Below, one piece after another: positions 47,582-59,985 of a stretch of 64,000 bases of DNA. This stretch comes from Sipunculus nudus. Lineage: Eukaryota; Annelida; Sipuncula; Golfingiida; Sipunculidae. The notes under the pieces were generated by a model. The model searched no databases, had not been told where the DNA came from, and was given only the letters and a program-made list of their open reading frames with translations. Each line of letters opens with the position of its first letter. The stretch's first letter is position 1. The DNA is taken from NCBI GenBank assembly GCA_026874595.1, contig CM049307.1, positions 2,009,579-2,073,578 on the forward strand. Reading direction: 5' to 3'. Both the position numbers and the translations under genes were made by a program.

Positions 47582-50500
47582 GTGCCATGGCTAGCATTAG
47601 GTTTGTGTTCAGCCACTTTCTAGGGGTATAGGGAGCCTATACCGTTGTGCGGCCAGCATTAGGTCTGTGTTCAGCCACTTTCTAGGGGTATAGGGAGCCT
47701 ATACCCTTGTGCGGCTAGCACTAGGTCTGTGTTCAGCCACTTACTAGGGGTATAGGGAGCCTATACCCTTGTGCGGCTAGCACTAGGTCTGTGTTCAGCC
47801 ACTTACTAGGGGTATAGGGAGCCTATACCCTTGTGCGGCTAGCATTAGGTCTGTGTTCAGCCACTTACTTGGGGTATAGGGAGCCTATACCGTTGTGCGG
47901 CTAGCATTAGGTTTGTGTTCAGCCACTTACTAGGGGTATAGGGAGCCTATACCGTTGTGAGGCTAGCATTAGGTTTGTGTTCAGCCATTTCTAGGGGTAT
48001 AGGGAGCCTATACCGTTGTGCGGCTAGCATTAGGTTTGTGTTCAGCCACTTTCTAGGGGTATAGGGAGCCTATACCGTTGTGCCGCTAGCATTAGGTTTG
48101 TGTTCAGCCACTTTCTAGGGGTATAGGGAGCCTATACCGTTGTGCGGCTAGCATTAGGTTTGAGTTAAGCCACTTTCTAGGGGTATAGGGAGCCTATACC
48201 CTTGTGCAGCTAGCATTAGGTTTGTGTTCAGCCACTTTCTAGGGGTATAGGGAGCCTATACCGTTGTGCGGCTAGCATTAGGTTTGAGTTAAGCCACTTT
48301 CTAGGGGTATAGGGAGCCTATACCCTTGTGCAGCTAGCATTAGGTTTGTGTTCAGCCACTTTCTAGGGGTATAGGGAGCCTATACCGTTGTGCGGCTAGC
48401 ATTAGGTTTGAGTTAAGCCACTTTCTAGGGGTATAGGGAGCCTATACCCTTGTGCAGCTAGCATTAGGTTTGAGTTAAGCCACTTTCTAGGGGTATAGGG
48501 AGCCTATACCCTTGTGCAGCTAGCATTAGGTTTGTGTTCAGCCACTTTCTAGGGGTATAGGGAGCCTATACCCTTGTGCAGCTAGCATTAGGTTTGAGTT
48601 AAGCCACTTTCTAGGGGTATAGGGAGCCTATACCGTTGTGCCGCTAGCATTAGGTTTGAGTTAAGCCACTTTCTAGGGGTATAGGGAGCCTATACCCTTG
48701 TGCAGCTAGCATTAGGTTTGAGTTAAGCCACTTTCTAGGGGTATAGGGAGCCTATACCCTTGTGCAGCTAGCATTAGGTTTGAGTTAAGCCACTTTCTAG
48801 GGGTATAGGGAGCCTATACCCTTGTGCAGCTAGCATTAGGTTTGTCTTCAGCCACTTTCTAGGGGTATAGGGAGCCTATACCGTTGTGCCGCTAGCATTA
48901 GGTTTGAGTTAAGCCACTTTCTAGGGGTATAGGGAGCCTATACCCTTGTGCAGCTAGCATTAGGTTTGAGTTAAGCCACTTTCTAGGGGTATAGGGAGCC
49001 TATACTGTTGTGCCGCTAGCATTAGGTTTGTGTTCAGCCACTTTCTAGGGGTATAGGGAGCCTATACCGTTGTGCAGCTAGCATTAGGTTTGTGTTCAGC
49101 CACTTTCTAGGGGTATAGGGAGCCTATACCGTTGTGCCGCTAGCATTAGGTTTGTGTTCAGCCACTTTCTAGGGGTATAGGGAGCCTATACCCTTGTGCA
49201 GCTAGCATTAGGTTTGTGTTCAGCCACTTACTAGGGGTATAGGGAGCCTATACCGTTGTGCGGCTAGCATTAGGTTTGTGTTCAGCCACTTTCTAGGGGT
49301 ATAGGGAGCCTATACCGTTGTGCGGCTAGCATTAGGTTTGAGTTAAGCCACTTTCTAGGGGTATAGGGAGCCTATACCCTTGTGCGGCTAGCATAAGGTT
49401 TGTGTTCAGCCACTTACTAGGGGTATAGGGAGCCTATACCGTTGTGCCGCTAGCATTAGGTTTGTGTTCAGCCACTTTCTAGGGGTATAGGGAGCCTATA
49501 CCGTTGTGCCGCTAGCATTAGGTTTGAGTTAAGCCACTTTCTAGGGGTATAGGGAGCCTATACCGTTGTGCGGCTAGCATTAGGTTTGAGTTAAGCCACT
49601 TTCTAGGGGTATAGGGAGCCTATACCGTTGTGCAGCTAGCATTAGGTTTGTGTTCAGCCACTTTCTAGGGGTATAGGGAGCCTATACCCTTGTGCGGCTA
49701 GCATTAGGTTTGTGTTCAGCCACTTTCTAGGGGTATAGGGAGCCTATACCCTTGTGCAGCTAGCATTAGGTTTGTGTTCAGCCACTTTCTAGGGGTATAG
49801 GGAGCCTATACCGTTGTGCAGCTAGCATTAGGTTTGTGTTCAGCCACTTTCTAGGGGTATAGGGAGCCTATACCGTTGTGCGGCTAGCATTAGGTCTGTG
49901 TTCAGCCACTTTCTAGGGGTATAGGGAGCCTATACCGTTGTGCAGCTAGCATTAGGTCTGTGTTCAGCCATTTCTAGGGGTATAGGGAGCCTATACCGTT
50001 GTGCGGCTAGCATTAGGTTTGTGTTCAGCCACTTACTAGGGGTATAGGGAGCCTATACCGTTGTGCCGCTAGCATTAGGTTTGTGTTCAGCCACTTTCTA
50101 GGGGTATAGGGAGCCTATACCGTTGTGCGGCTAGCATTAGGTTTGAGTTAAGCCACTTTCTAGGGGTATAGGGAGCCTATACCCTTGTGCAGCTAGCATT
50201 AGGTTTGTGTTCAGCCACTTTCTAGGGGTATAGGGAGCCTATACCGTTGTGCGGCTAGCATTAGGTTTGAGTTAAGCCACTTTCTAGGGGTATAGGGAGC
50301 CTATACCCTTGTGCAGCTAGCATTAGGTTTGTGTTCAGCCACTTTCTAGGGGTATAGGGAGCCTATACCCTTGTGCAGCTAGCATTAGGTTTGTGTTCAG
50401 CCATTTCTAGGGGTATAGGGAGCCTATACCGTTGTGCGGCTAGCATTAGGTTTGTGTTCAGCCACTTTCTAGGGGTATAGGGAGCCTATACCCTTGTGCC

Positions 50501-50681
50501 GCTAGCATTAGGTTTGTGTTCAGCCATTTCTAGGGGTATAGGGAGCCTATACCGTTGTGCCGCTAGCATTAGGTTTGTGTTCAGCCATTTCTAGGGGTAT
50601 AGGGAGCCTATACCGTTGTGCGGCTAGCATTAGGTTTGTGTTCAGCCACTTACTAGGGGTATAGGAAGCCTATACCATTGT
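47582..50681 (+). repeat. 62-bp satellite array with internal hairpin (about 50 copies)
   Basis: The unit is GCTAGCATTAGGTTTGTGTT, CAGCCACTTTCTAGGGGTAT, AGGGAGCCTATACCGTTGTG, CG. Each contains a perfect hairpin GGTATAGG-GAG-CCTATACC and the palindrome GCTAGC. Variants are TTTGTGTTC/TTTGAGTTA, CCGTTG/CCCTTG and GTGCGG/GTGCAG/GTGCCG, plus a 61-bp form lacking one base (CCATTTC). The variants are mixed, not zoned, in the centre; the left edge has its own TCTGTG, TTACTAG type. Confidence 0.97.
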
Positions 50682-50940
50682 GTTTCACACCTTTGCCCCG
50701 ACGTCATCATCGGCCCTGAACTAATTAGTTAGGATCACCTCTGGGCTTTAACACCTGACTGCCAGAACTTGTGACTCGTAATTTAAAAAATTCATGTGAA
50801 TATTAACATGCTTAAAAAATATTTGTAAATACAAATAAATTTTCAGTTCCCCATTTAAAATTTTGGAAAACAAATTTTCGGAAAACGCCATTCAGAAAAA
50901 CAGCGCTCTATTGTACAATAAATCTAGTATCTCACTGTCC

Positions 50941-51580
50941 TTTCATTGAGAAAGGTCCAATAATTCTGCCAAAAATCATTTAAGTAAACTTGAACAAAGG
51001 CAACCTAAGAATAATTTTTGTGCAATGTTACAGAAGTTGAAACAACAGTTTTGCAGAAGTAGACTACTGCAGCCCTCAGTTTGACATAGGATTACTAATG
51101 GCCAAAAGACCAACTTCAGCTTTCAATAACTCAAGAAAACTCAAGAAAAATCATTGAACCCAATCAATTCTTATACAATTGAAAGAACCCTACGCTAGGA
51201 CAATTCATGTGAAAAATTAAACCATTCAGCTGCCAGATTCATCAATAAATATTTTTCAGCTGAAAAAGGTAAAAATTATGAGGTTTTTGCTGATAAAACA
51301 GGCAGATGTAGGTGGCCCCATAAAAACCTGAATCACAAATATGAGTCATGTGACAAACATTTTCACAAAATGTAGTGATATAAAAATTTGAAAAAATCCA
51401 GATGGTGCCACCAGTCTGCAGGAACTAATGAAACACTCCATGATGAATGTGCAAGCAAAGAATCATGGTGATCAATGCATCAGTTGTTCAGATACTAGAG
51501 CTTTTGTATCAAATTAATTTTATTAATTATTCTTGGGGCTAGTTCTGAGCCCCATAGCTTGGAGGAGACTGACATTAAAC
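50941..51580 (+). repeat. Diverged F4 and F1 core fragments
   Basis: The first part resembles the 180-bp F4 core ('AAAATCATT', 'AACTTGAACAAAGGCA'). From about 51400 there is one F1 340-bp core with GGTGCCACCAGTCTGCAGGA and 'GAGCCCCATAGCTTGGA'. No ends are visible. Confidence 0.5.
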
Positions 51581-52030
51581 TGACACAGATCTGCACACCG
51601 CATAAAGCAAACAACATTAATGATCAGTAAATTAACCACAGTACAAGATAATGCAGTCACTCAGTACCATAAAATGATACATTTATAAAAAGCATTAAGA
51701 AAATACCTCTCTCTACAAAGAAGTACTCCCCCATTACCATATTTTATTCAGACAACTTCTCAACTGTTCCTTGCATAAAACCCCAGCTGCCTTATATTAC
51801 CATATTACTCCACAAGATGGCAAAACAGGAGGCAGTTCTACATTAGCAACCATATAAATGTACAAACAAACAACCAACTCTGGAGCAACTTTATTTTAGT
51901 GCAAATTTTCTCATTTGATGATATCATCTCTTTGCTGGCCAAAAGCAGAAAGGTTTTATCAAATTTGGATTAAGAAAAAAATGAAGTATAAATCATCTCC
52001 TAACTGGGACTCAACATACTGCAGCACTTT
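51581..52030. other. No gene recognised
   Basis: Unique AT-rich DNA; nothing supportable. Confidence 0.6.
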
Positions 52031-52562
52031 AGGGACAGACTGAGCAGATAAAACAACAGCTCTCTGGCTTACTTGGCAGAGGCACCTTATAGCAAAGGTA
52101 CCTTATAGAGACAGACTGGGCAGATAAAACAACTGCTCTCTGGCTTACTTGGCAGAGGCACCTTATAGCAAAGGTACCTTATAGAGACAGACTGAGCAGA
52201 TAAAACAACAGCTCTCTGGCTTACTTGGCAGAGGCACCTTATAGCAAAGGTACCTTAAAGAGACAGACTGAGCAGATAAAACAACAGCTCTCTGGCTTAA
52301 TTGGCAGAGGCACCTTATAGCAAAGGTACCTTATAGAGACAGACTGAGCAGATAAAACAACAGCTCTCTGGCTTACTTGGCAGAGGCACCTTATAGCAAA
52401 GGTACCTTAAAGAGACAGACTGAGCAGATAAAACAACAGCTCTCTGGCTTAATTGGCAGAGGCACCTTATAGCAAAGGTACCTTATAGAGACAGACTGAG
52501 CAGATAAAACAACAGCTCTCTGGCTTACCTGGCAGAGGCACCTTATAGCAAAGGTACCTTAA
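52031..52562 (+). repeat. 76-bp tandem repeat with dimer structure (7 copies)
   Basis: Units start AGAGACAGACTGAGCAGATA at 52031, 52107, 52183, 52259, 52335, 52411 and 52487. Units 3, 5 and 7 end CCTTAA; units 4 and 6 have CTTAATTGG and end CCTTAT. Units 3-6 are thus two copies of a 152-bp dimer. Confidence 0.95.
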
Positions 52563-53339
52563 AGGAATACAACAAAATGATGGTACAGGCCACACCAATA
52601 AATGAATAGTTTAAGGCTCAACTTTTTTGGGATGGTCTTCCAAGGCCTTATCAGAGTTGCTAACTGGTACAATTGCATCAGTACTTCTATAGCATTTATA
52701 AAGGTGTCATAGTAAAATGGGCTACCATCAATTTTGTATTTTTTTGCCAAACATCAAGAAATGTAACAGATCATTGTATTCTATTTGCAAATTGGTGAAA
52801 TTCTGTGTTATCTGGTCTTCTTGTAAAATTTTCAACAAAAAAAAAAGAGAAAAAAATGTTTGCATACTCATCCTTGTACTTTTTATCTTGGAGCCTGTAG
52901 AACAATTTATTTTGGTGTACAGTCAAATAAGACTGCTTGATAGGACATTTGTCTATTTTGTTTTTTTGGACCCTAAAGGTATGGTCATTAGATATTTTAC
53001 ACGTATTCTTGCAGTTTTAATACCACTGAGAGTTGCAGCCAAATGCAAGGTAATCATCCATCTGACACTTCTGAATGATAGAATGTTAGGTTTTATCACT
53101 TCTTGAGAATAAATTTGAATATATTTTTTTCTATTTGATATATACTTCTTCTCCTAAGGATCACAAGATATTTTTCAAATTTACCAACTGGACAGTCAAC
53201 ATGTTTTCAACATGTATACCTCAACCTGTAGGTAGAATTAGTTCAACCTCACCAAGTTAGTTTTAGTGTCAACTAAAATACAGACTGGTCAAGAAGGGTC
53301 CCACAGAAAATATTCTTCCAGTGGAGGCTGAGTGATTGA

Positions 53340-53560
53340 TGCTTGAATAAAAAATAATGGAGGACCTGTGACCTTGACCTATGAACTTATTACCTCCAAG
53401 TCAAAGAGTGCTGGGTCATATATTTAACAAGTTTTACTCAATTAGGTCAATCACAACTGGTGTTTTTATCTCGAAACAAATTTGTGGAATGAGGGATGGA
53501 CAGCCAACCTGACAGACCGATGGACAGGATGATTACTATAGGGCCAATATTAAGTGTTAC
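53340..53560 (+). repeat. 290-bp-type half core, old
   Basis: Has GTGACCTTGACCTATGAAC and, 3', a degenerate GGATGGACAGCC tract with 'GATTACTATAGGG' as at 7822-7836. Isolated and diverged. Confidence 0.5.
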
Positions 53561-53882
53561 ATCACAATGATTTAACTTCTATCAAGAATTTTACCTATGA
53601 TAAAGAACACTCTTTTTATCATTTAAATAAGAAATTATTTTCTTTTGGAGAAAAATAGTGTTCTTATATTTAATATTCAAGCAACTGCTTGGGCTTGACT
53701 GAGTTATTATGAGTCCAGATGAATATGTAATTATCTACATAAGGAGTACCAGCAAGGGCTATGTCTCTTTAAAGTTTACTACAGGAAAGACTGTAGCTCT
53801 CTTTTTGCAATAATCATGTGTTCATGTCTTGTGTACAAGTGGAACATTACACGGTAAATGACAATAACATGGTGCTAATCCA

Positions 53883-53898
53883 CCCCCCCCCCCCCCCC
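53883..53898. repeat. Poly-C run (16)
   Basis: Sixteen C in otherwise AT-rich unique DNA. Similar mononucleotide tracts elsewhere: 13696-13708 (G), 25278-25291 (C) and 34209-34226 (C). Confidence 0.9.
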
Positions 53899-54360
53899 GA
53901 CCCCACAATTAAATTATGCAAGTTTCGATAGGTGCAAGAAATGAACTTTTCATCACAGAAAGATAGTATCTTCGGAGGCCCCACCTGCAGGTTTAAAAAT
54001 TCTGCATTAAAGTTTAAAAGATGGCCCCAACCTTAATCAGACAAATCTGCACGCTCAAGATTGGTAGAGAATTAATTATGTATAGGGAACCAGCTTGATC
54101 ATAAACTGATATAAATCTGAGATAAAGGTACTGCAGTGCACCATAATAAACAAGACAATTGGTTTGGGCCTCTACTAGTTTTATTTGCAATAAGCTGCCT
54201 GGCCACACATCCAATTTACTGATTTCTGGGCTACAATCTCAGAGATCCCCAAAAATAGGCCCAAACCAGTAGGGTATATAATAATTAATTGTTAAAATTA
54301 AGGTAATATATGTAGAGTAGGTATGTGTGTGAGCTTAATTATATACATATACAGGGTATG

Positions 54361-54996
54361 TTAAGCACTACACAACTTGTTAGCTTGCGCCCCAAGGGTA
54401 AAGGCTACTTTAAGCTTATCTTGTACGGAGGGTGCAATGTATCTCTGATATGCCTGACTTTTTCAGTCCCCCTGAAGCTTTACTAAATCCACCGGGATAT
54501 TACTATTCAATGCCAGTGTTGCTCCACCCCTCCAAAAACTGTGACCTGCATATTTTTGCGCAGGGAAACCTAAACCAACAAGGATTTGTCTTAAGCATTT
54601 GATAAAATCATGATATGTCATCACCATACAATCCTTCCTGACCAGTACTGAAACACTGCGGCTGCTGCTGTAGCTGGCACACTTTTTACTACAAAAAGAA
54701 CTGCCTTAGTGCGGCAGAGGTACAAATTTGGAATATGAGGTAAAGGAACTTGTAAACTGCGCTCATTGAACAGGATTGTCTTGGAAGACCTTACTGTGAC
54801 CAGTTGATGGTCAGGGAAGAAAGCAAGATCCTGTCAAATGATATGTTTATCAGAGTCTGTGGGTCTGACCAATGCAGGGAGAAGGTTTGATTTTCTTAGG
54901 AAACTGAAAAAGGCGGTCAGGCATACAGCCCAGAAGCACAGGTCTTGGGAATTATCAATATCTAAGGAGTCACTGTTGCTCTGTGCAATGCTGCGT
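54361..54996 (-). pseudogene. Decayed tyrosine recombinase (mobile-element integrase)
   Basis: About 210 codons of the C-terminal catalytic domain of a tyrosine recombinase of the kind carried by Crypton, DIRS/Ngaro and related elements. In order it shows FWAVCLTAFFSFLRKSNLLP with the first catalytic arginine at 54894-54896, then LVTVRSSKTILF and ERSLQVPLPHIP, then YAGHSFWRGGATLAL with the box-II histidine at 54541-54543, then AYQRYI containing the candidate tyrosine, and a natural stop at 54361-54363. It is broken: an in-frame TGA at 54834-54836 where an arginine is expected, a frameshift between about 54610 and 54640, a TGA at 54463-54465 where the conserved Trp after GD is expected, and Trp for Arg at the fourth residue of HSFRR (54532-54534). 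CGA to TGA and CGG to TGG are CpG-type decay. The N-terminal part and any other element genes are not visible, so the exact element class is open. Confidence 0.9.
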
Positions 54997-57807
54997 GACG
55001 AATGTCTATGGTCGACACAAGACCACTGGGCCCCACCTGGCCACGTGACCCTAGTCACATGATCAGTCACACCACCTGGCCCCAGTTGCAGCCCGCCCTC
55101 TCCAAATTAATAAAAAATTACATAACTAATTGTACCAATAAAGGGGAAGAAACATCTTTTGTCATTTTGAAAAAGTTTAATAAATTTTAATACTTAGGGG
55201 AGAAACACTTTTTTATTTTGCAAAGGTTTGCATAAATTTGCATTTTTAATGAACTTCTAAATTCTGTTTAGAATTTTAAAAGCCCACATGTAGCCCTATC
55301 AGATTAAATAAACAAAATCAAAATTGGCCAAGAATTAGAGGAAAAGAAGAGCTTTTTGTGATTTTGAAAATGTTTGCATAAATTTTCATAATCACAGTAG
55401 TTTGAAATTTTTGTAGAAATTTAAACCCCAAAACTAATCCTATCAGATAAAAAAAAATCAAAATCAGTCAAGAAAACAAGGGGAGAAGAAGAATTTTTTT
55501 AAACTGTATACTGACAACAAACACCACCTCACTATATGGCATAAGCTCATCCAGCTTCTTGTTTAATCCAATGTGAAACAAATGATGACTGGCAAAAAAT
55601 TACAATTTATTCAAAACAAATGATCATTTCCTACTATTCCTACACAGAACAGCCAACACTGACAAGAAATTTTCTGTACTTGTGTGAACTCCAGCATCAT
55701 CAACCTCCATCATCCTCTCACTTACAAGCCACAAAATAAACACAGCTATTGAGACCATCCAGTCTGACCAAGCTTAAATGGCAGCCTGTTGTGGAGGCTA
55801 AGTTTCTCAGCTCTCTTTCTGCTCAAGCGGCTTAACCCGACTACTTTAGGCTGAGAGCAAGTGAACAAATAGCTTAATCACACCCAAGTCAATATGTCAG
55901 CACCATTATCCAATACACACACTGTCTCATGGGGTGAGGGAGCCAGCTCCCAGTCAGACAACTTTAGCTGTTACTGGTTATTTCTTACCAATTATCCAGT
56001 TCTGAGGTTTTCATTTTTCATGTCCAGTCTGGCATCTTTTATACACCATGTTGATAATATATTTACCATAGTCAGCTGTATATTATGGCAAGTTCAAAGT
56101 TATGCAATGTAGAACATAAAATAGAAGAAACGTCTTCATTATTCAATTTCCAATTCCATTAAATTTATGATTTATTAATTTGTTCTTCTTTGAAAGTAGC
56201 TGTGTAAGGCCAGAAAAAAGGTATGGTTCTCAGGCATGGCCTGCCTCAATTTTAACCTCTGGCATCAACCATTTTTATTTTGATTGTAATCTTTCAAGAA
56301 GATTAAAATAATACAATTTTTATCTGTTTTAGCAAAAACATTCTGTTATCATCATGCTTTTCCCCTGATCATATGATATTTTTATCAAAACATAAAAAAA
56401 GGTGGAAAAAAATCACCCACCCCAATGATTTCTGAAAAAAGTACCTGAGAACCATACCTTTTTTTGCCTAATATTTGAACTTTTTGACAATCTGACAGGG
56501 AAAATTTATTATTTGTAAATATTTTGGCTCAATTTGATAAAATATTGAATGGACTATTCATGTTATTTCAGTATTTCATCTATTAATGTATAACATTCTC
56601 CGTCAATTTTATTTTGGCTGTAGATAAACATTCTTTATTATCATGTAGCATTTTTATAAACTCTTATTTATTGGTGTATAACAGTTTTTCTAACAAATAA
56701 CAAGGAAATTCATTTAATGCACTCTGAGCTCAAGGAATTCTAAATAATCTAATTAAACTCTCAAATATTAACAATTTAATGCACTCTCAAGCAAAGTTTT
56801 TTGATAAATCCAATATAACCTCTCAACCCCTTAACATTTCATAAGAGCGACCATGCTCTCTTCTATTAAGTAAAGTCACCCATGACATTAAACAGATAAC
56901 CTATGCCAACCCACATGCTCTATTATATTTCATAAGATGCAGAACTCTCTTTCATTTTATGCTGCACTGGTCTAATGTTTGCATCACAAGACTTTCCTTG
57001 TCTTGTATCTGGGAGAATTTCCTCCTCAGGCAAGTGATGCTTTGGCTTCAGGACATTTCTTAATTAAGTTTTACCAAAAAGTCTGATGAGGAAATATATA
57101 AAAATGGAATAAAGATAAACTTGGAAAATAATGAACCAATACCGCACAAGGAACATAAAAGATTTATATGATCTACATCATCCAATAGATCTGCATCATC
57201 CAATACTTCCAATAAAATAAAAAAATATAAAAATGACAAAGAACATCCCAACTTTCTGAATCTAATAAGCTGTCCAAGATTTGTAAGCATAAATTTTCCG
57301 GACAATCAATGAAAGCCTTCCTGAGAAATCTTACCTTTAGCAAGAAAATTTACTCAGATAGGCCAGTGGAGCCATGTACAAAGGTATACCAGAGAGGCTA
57401 AATAAGGCATTTAGGTCTTTGCTTGTCAATCAAGGACATTTAAGTTGACAATCTGTGGATACCTAGAAAACACAGACATCATCAATGACACCAAATCTTA
57501 AAAATCTAAAAAAGTTGCAATAGGATATACTGTGAACAGTATCCACAACACCTCCTTAAATGTCATCTATGAATATATTTTCAGTTTTCTGACTCCCTCC
57601 CAAAATCAAGATGTTTCTATATGGTTGTTCAACACAAAAGAAAAAGCTGCATCTGTCTTTATTGTCATTCCTATATACCACCTTAACTACCACGGCAGTC
57701 ATAAACCCTCAGACAGGACTGTATGGTCCCATTCAGCAAGTGTAACATGTATAATACCAGATGTACCTCACATTAATCTGATGTCATTACATTCAGGTAC
57801 ACCTGTG
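54997..57807. other. No gene recognised except MITE-like element
   Basis: AT-rich unique DNA with short tandem similarities near 55150-55500 ('AATCAAAAT', 'GGGGAGAAG'). ORFs up to 116 codons (57532-57882) have no domain. Confidence 0.5.
56207..56470. mobile_element. MITE-like element with inverted terminal repeats
   Basis: A perfect 21-bp inverted repeat. The left copy reads AAAAAAGGTATGGTTCTCAG followed by G at about 56214-56235. The right copy is its reverse complement, CCTGAGAACCATACC followed by a T run, at about 56444-56466. Similarity continues outward as AGGCCAG on the left and TTGCCT on the right, so the terminal repeat may be near 28 bp. The interior is about 200 bp, AT-rich and non-coding. 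This is the layout of a non-autonomous DNA transposon. No clear target-site duplication is visible. Confidence 0.6.
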
Positions 57808-58005
57808 CAACAAACTGTTCTACAAAGTAGTTTTTACAGTAAATATACAACAAACTGTACATCAAAGTATTTTTTACAGTAAATATATAATAAACTGTAC
57901 TACAACAAGGTTTTTTACAGTAAATATACAACAAACTGTATTCCAAAGTAGTTTTTACAGTAAATATACAAAATGTACTACAAAGTAGTTTTTACAGTAA
58001 ATTTA
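57808..58005 (+). repeat. 40-bp tandem repeat (5 copies)
   Basis: The unit is CAACAAACTGTTCTACAAAG followed by TAGTTTTTACAGTAAATATA. Copies differ by a few bases; the last is shortened by a few bases. Confidence 0.9.
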
Positions 58006-58347
58006 GATAATTCAACTGTTACTTTGCTTTCCCCAGTAATTTCAGTTGTTGCTACATTTTCTCCTTGGTAACTAAACCATTTCTACTTTTAACAGTTTTT
58101 TATACAAAACTACCCAACATACAACATCAAAATTTTTTAAATGAGTATTCCTGAAATCTTATACAATTATATGTCACTATATTCCCGATATTTTATACAC
58201 TTACTTATATGTCACTGCACCATTTATGAACCTGCTACACAAATATTGTGATTAAAAGTTTACATTTTTTATGGTTTGTTCCAGGGTCTGTTGTTGGCAT
58301 TAGTTGTCTTTTGAATGAGAATGAATAAAACCATATGATAAGAATGG

Positions 58348-59803
58348 GATATATTATTATCCAGGATTCTAGATTTATGATTTTATGATATACTATTATC
58401 CAGGATTCTTGATTCCAGATTTTATGATATATTATTATCCAGGATTCTTGATTCCAGATTTTATGGTATATTATTATCCAAGATTCTGGATTCCAGATTT
58501 TATGATATATTATTATCCAGGATTCTGGATTCCAGATTTTAGGATATATTATTATTCAGGATTCTGGATTCCAGATTTTATGATATATTATTATCCAGGA
58601 TTCTAGATTTATGATTTTATGATATATTATTATCCAGGATTCTGTATTCCAGATTTTATGGTATATTATTATCCAAGATTCTGGATAGCAGGTTTTATGA
58701 TATATTATAATCCAGAATTCTGGATAGCAGGTTTTATGATAAATTATTATCCAAGATTCTGGATAGCAGGTTTTATGATATATTATTATCCAGAATTCTG
58801 GATTACAGATTTTATGATATATTATTATCCAGGATTCTGGATTCCAGATTTAATGATATATTATTATCAAGGATTCTGGATTCCAGATTTTATGATATAT
58901 TATTATCCAGGATTGTGGATTGATTTTATGAAATGTTAATATCCAGGATTCTGGATTCCAGATTTTATGATATATTATTATCCAAGATTCTGGATAGCAG
59001 GTTTTATGATATATTATTATCCAAGATTCTGGATAGCAGGTTTTATGATATATTATTATCCAAGATTCTGGATAGCAGGTTTTATGATATATTATTATCC
59101 AGGATTCTGGATTCCAGATTTTATGATCTATTATTATCCAGGATTCTGTATTCCAGATTTAATGATCTATTATTATCCAGGATTCTGGATTTCAGATTTT
59201 ATGATATATTATTATCCAGGATTCTGGATTCCAGATTTTATGATATATATTATCCAGGATTCTGGATAGCAGGTTTAATGATATATATTTATCCAGGTTT
59301 CTGGATTCCAGATTTTATGATCTATTATTATCCAGGATTCTTGATTCCAGATTTTATGATATATTATTATCCAGGATTCTGGATTCCTGATTTTATGATA
59401 TATTATTATCCAGGATTCTGGATAGCAGGTTTTATGATATATTATTATCCAGGATTCTGGATAGCAGGTTTTATGATATATTATTATCCAGGATTCTGGA
59501 TTCCAGATTTTATGATATATTATTATCCAGGATTCTGGATAGCAGGTTTTATGATATATTATTATCCAGGATTCTGGATTCCAGATTTTATGATCTATTA
59601 TTATCCAGGATTCTGGATTCCAGATTTTATGATATATTATTATCCAGGATTCTGGATTCCAGATTTTATGATATATTATTATCCAGGATTCTGGATTCCA
59701 GATTTTATTATATATTATTATCCAGGATTCTGGATTCCAGATTTTATGATATATTATTATCCAGGATTCTGGATTCCAGATTTTATGATCTGTTATTTAT
59801 AAA
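58348..59803 (+). repeat. 39-bp satellite array (about 37 copies)
   Basis: The unit is GATTCCAGATTTTATGATAT then ATTATTATCCAGGATTCTG. The main variant replaces GATTCCAGAT with GATAGCAGGT. The 39-bp period keeps plus-strand ORFs open as a 13-residue repeat MIYYYPGFWIPDF (58385-58606, 58619-58939, 58933-59802). Frame changes between the blocks, lack of any start context and no non-repeat domain argue against a protein. Confidence 0.95.
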
Positions 59804-59884
59804 TATTGTGGATTCCTGGTTTCTATGTACACAGGGCCAGGAATAAATCAGATGTCATTACTGTTGCTAGGAGATAGAGATAAG

Positions 59885-59985
59885 ACTCCAGGTCGTTTTG
59901 TCATTAAGGCACCAGTAGGATTAGAACCAGGGACCTTCTACTTCATAGTCTAACACCTTAAACTACTAAAATATGACTGAACCAA
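59885..59985 (-). repeat. tRNA-derived SINE fragment
   Basis: On the minus strand a Pol III-like pair is visible. A box A-like segment TAGTAGTTTAAGG lies at 59956-59968 and a box B-like GGTTCTAATCC at 59918-59928, about 40 nt apart, with GTTAGACTATGAAGTAGAAGG between them in the place of an anticodon arm. It is not a functional tRNA: arms do not pair cleanly and box A is diverged. The body may run on to about 59815. I see no poly-A tail or target-site duplication. Confidence 0.6.

Larger units (their letters stand above)
52563..54360. other. No gene recognised
   Basis: A 63-codon minus ORF (52559-52750) and a 129-codon plus ORF (52717-53106) occur here. Neither shows a domain, and the plus one is AT-rich and low complexity. 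It contains an old half core (53340-53560) and a poly-C run. Confidence 0.5.

Noticed and set aside
52559-52750. 63-codon minus ORF as an exon
   Set aside because: Contains plausible residues but no domain, and it overlaps the end of the 76-bp array.
58933-59802. 289-codon plus ORF with MIYYYPGFWIPDF repeats
   Set aside because: Pure 39-bp satellite; the frame changes part-way and there is no non-repeat sequence.
59905-59975. Functional tRNA gene
   Set aside because: Acceptor and D arms do not pair and box A is degenerate; better explained as a SINE.
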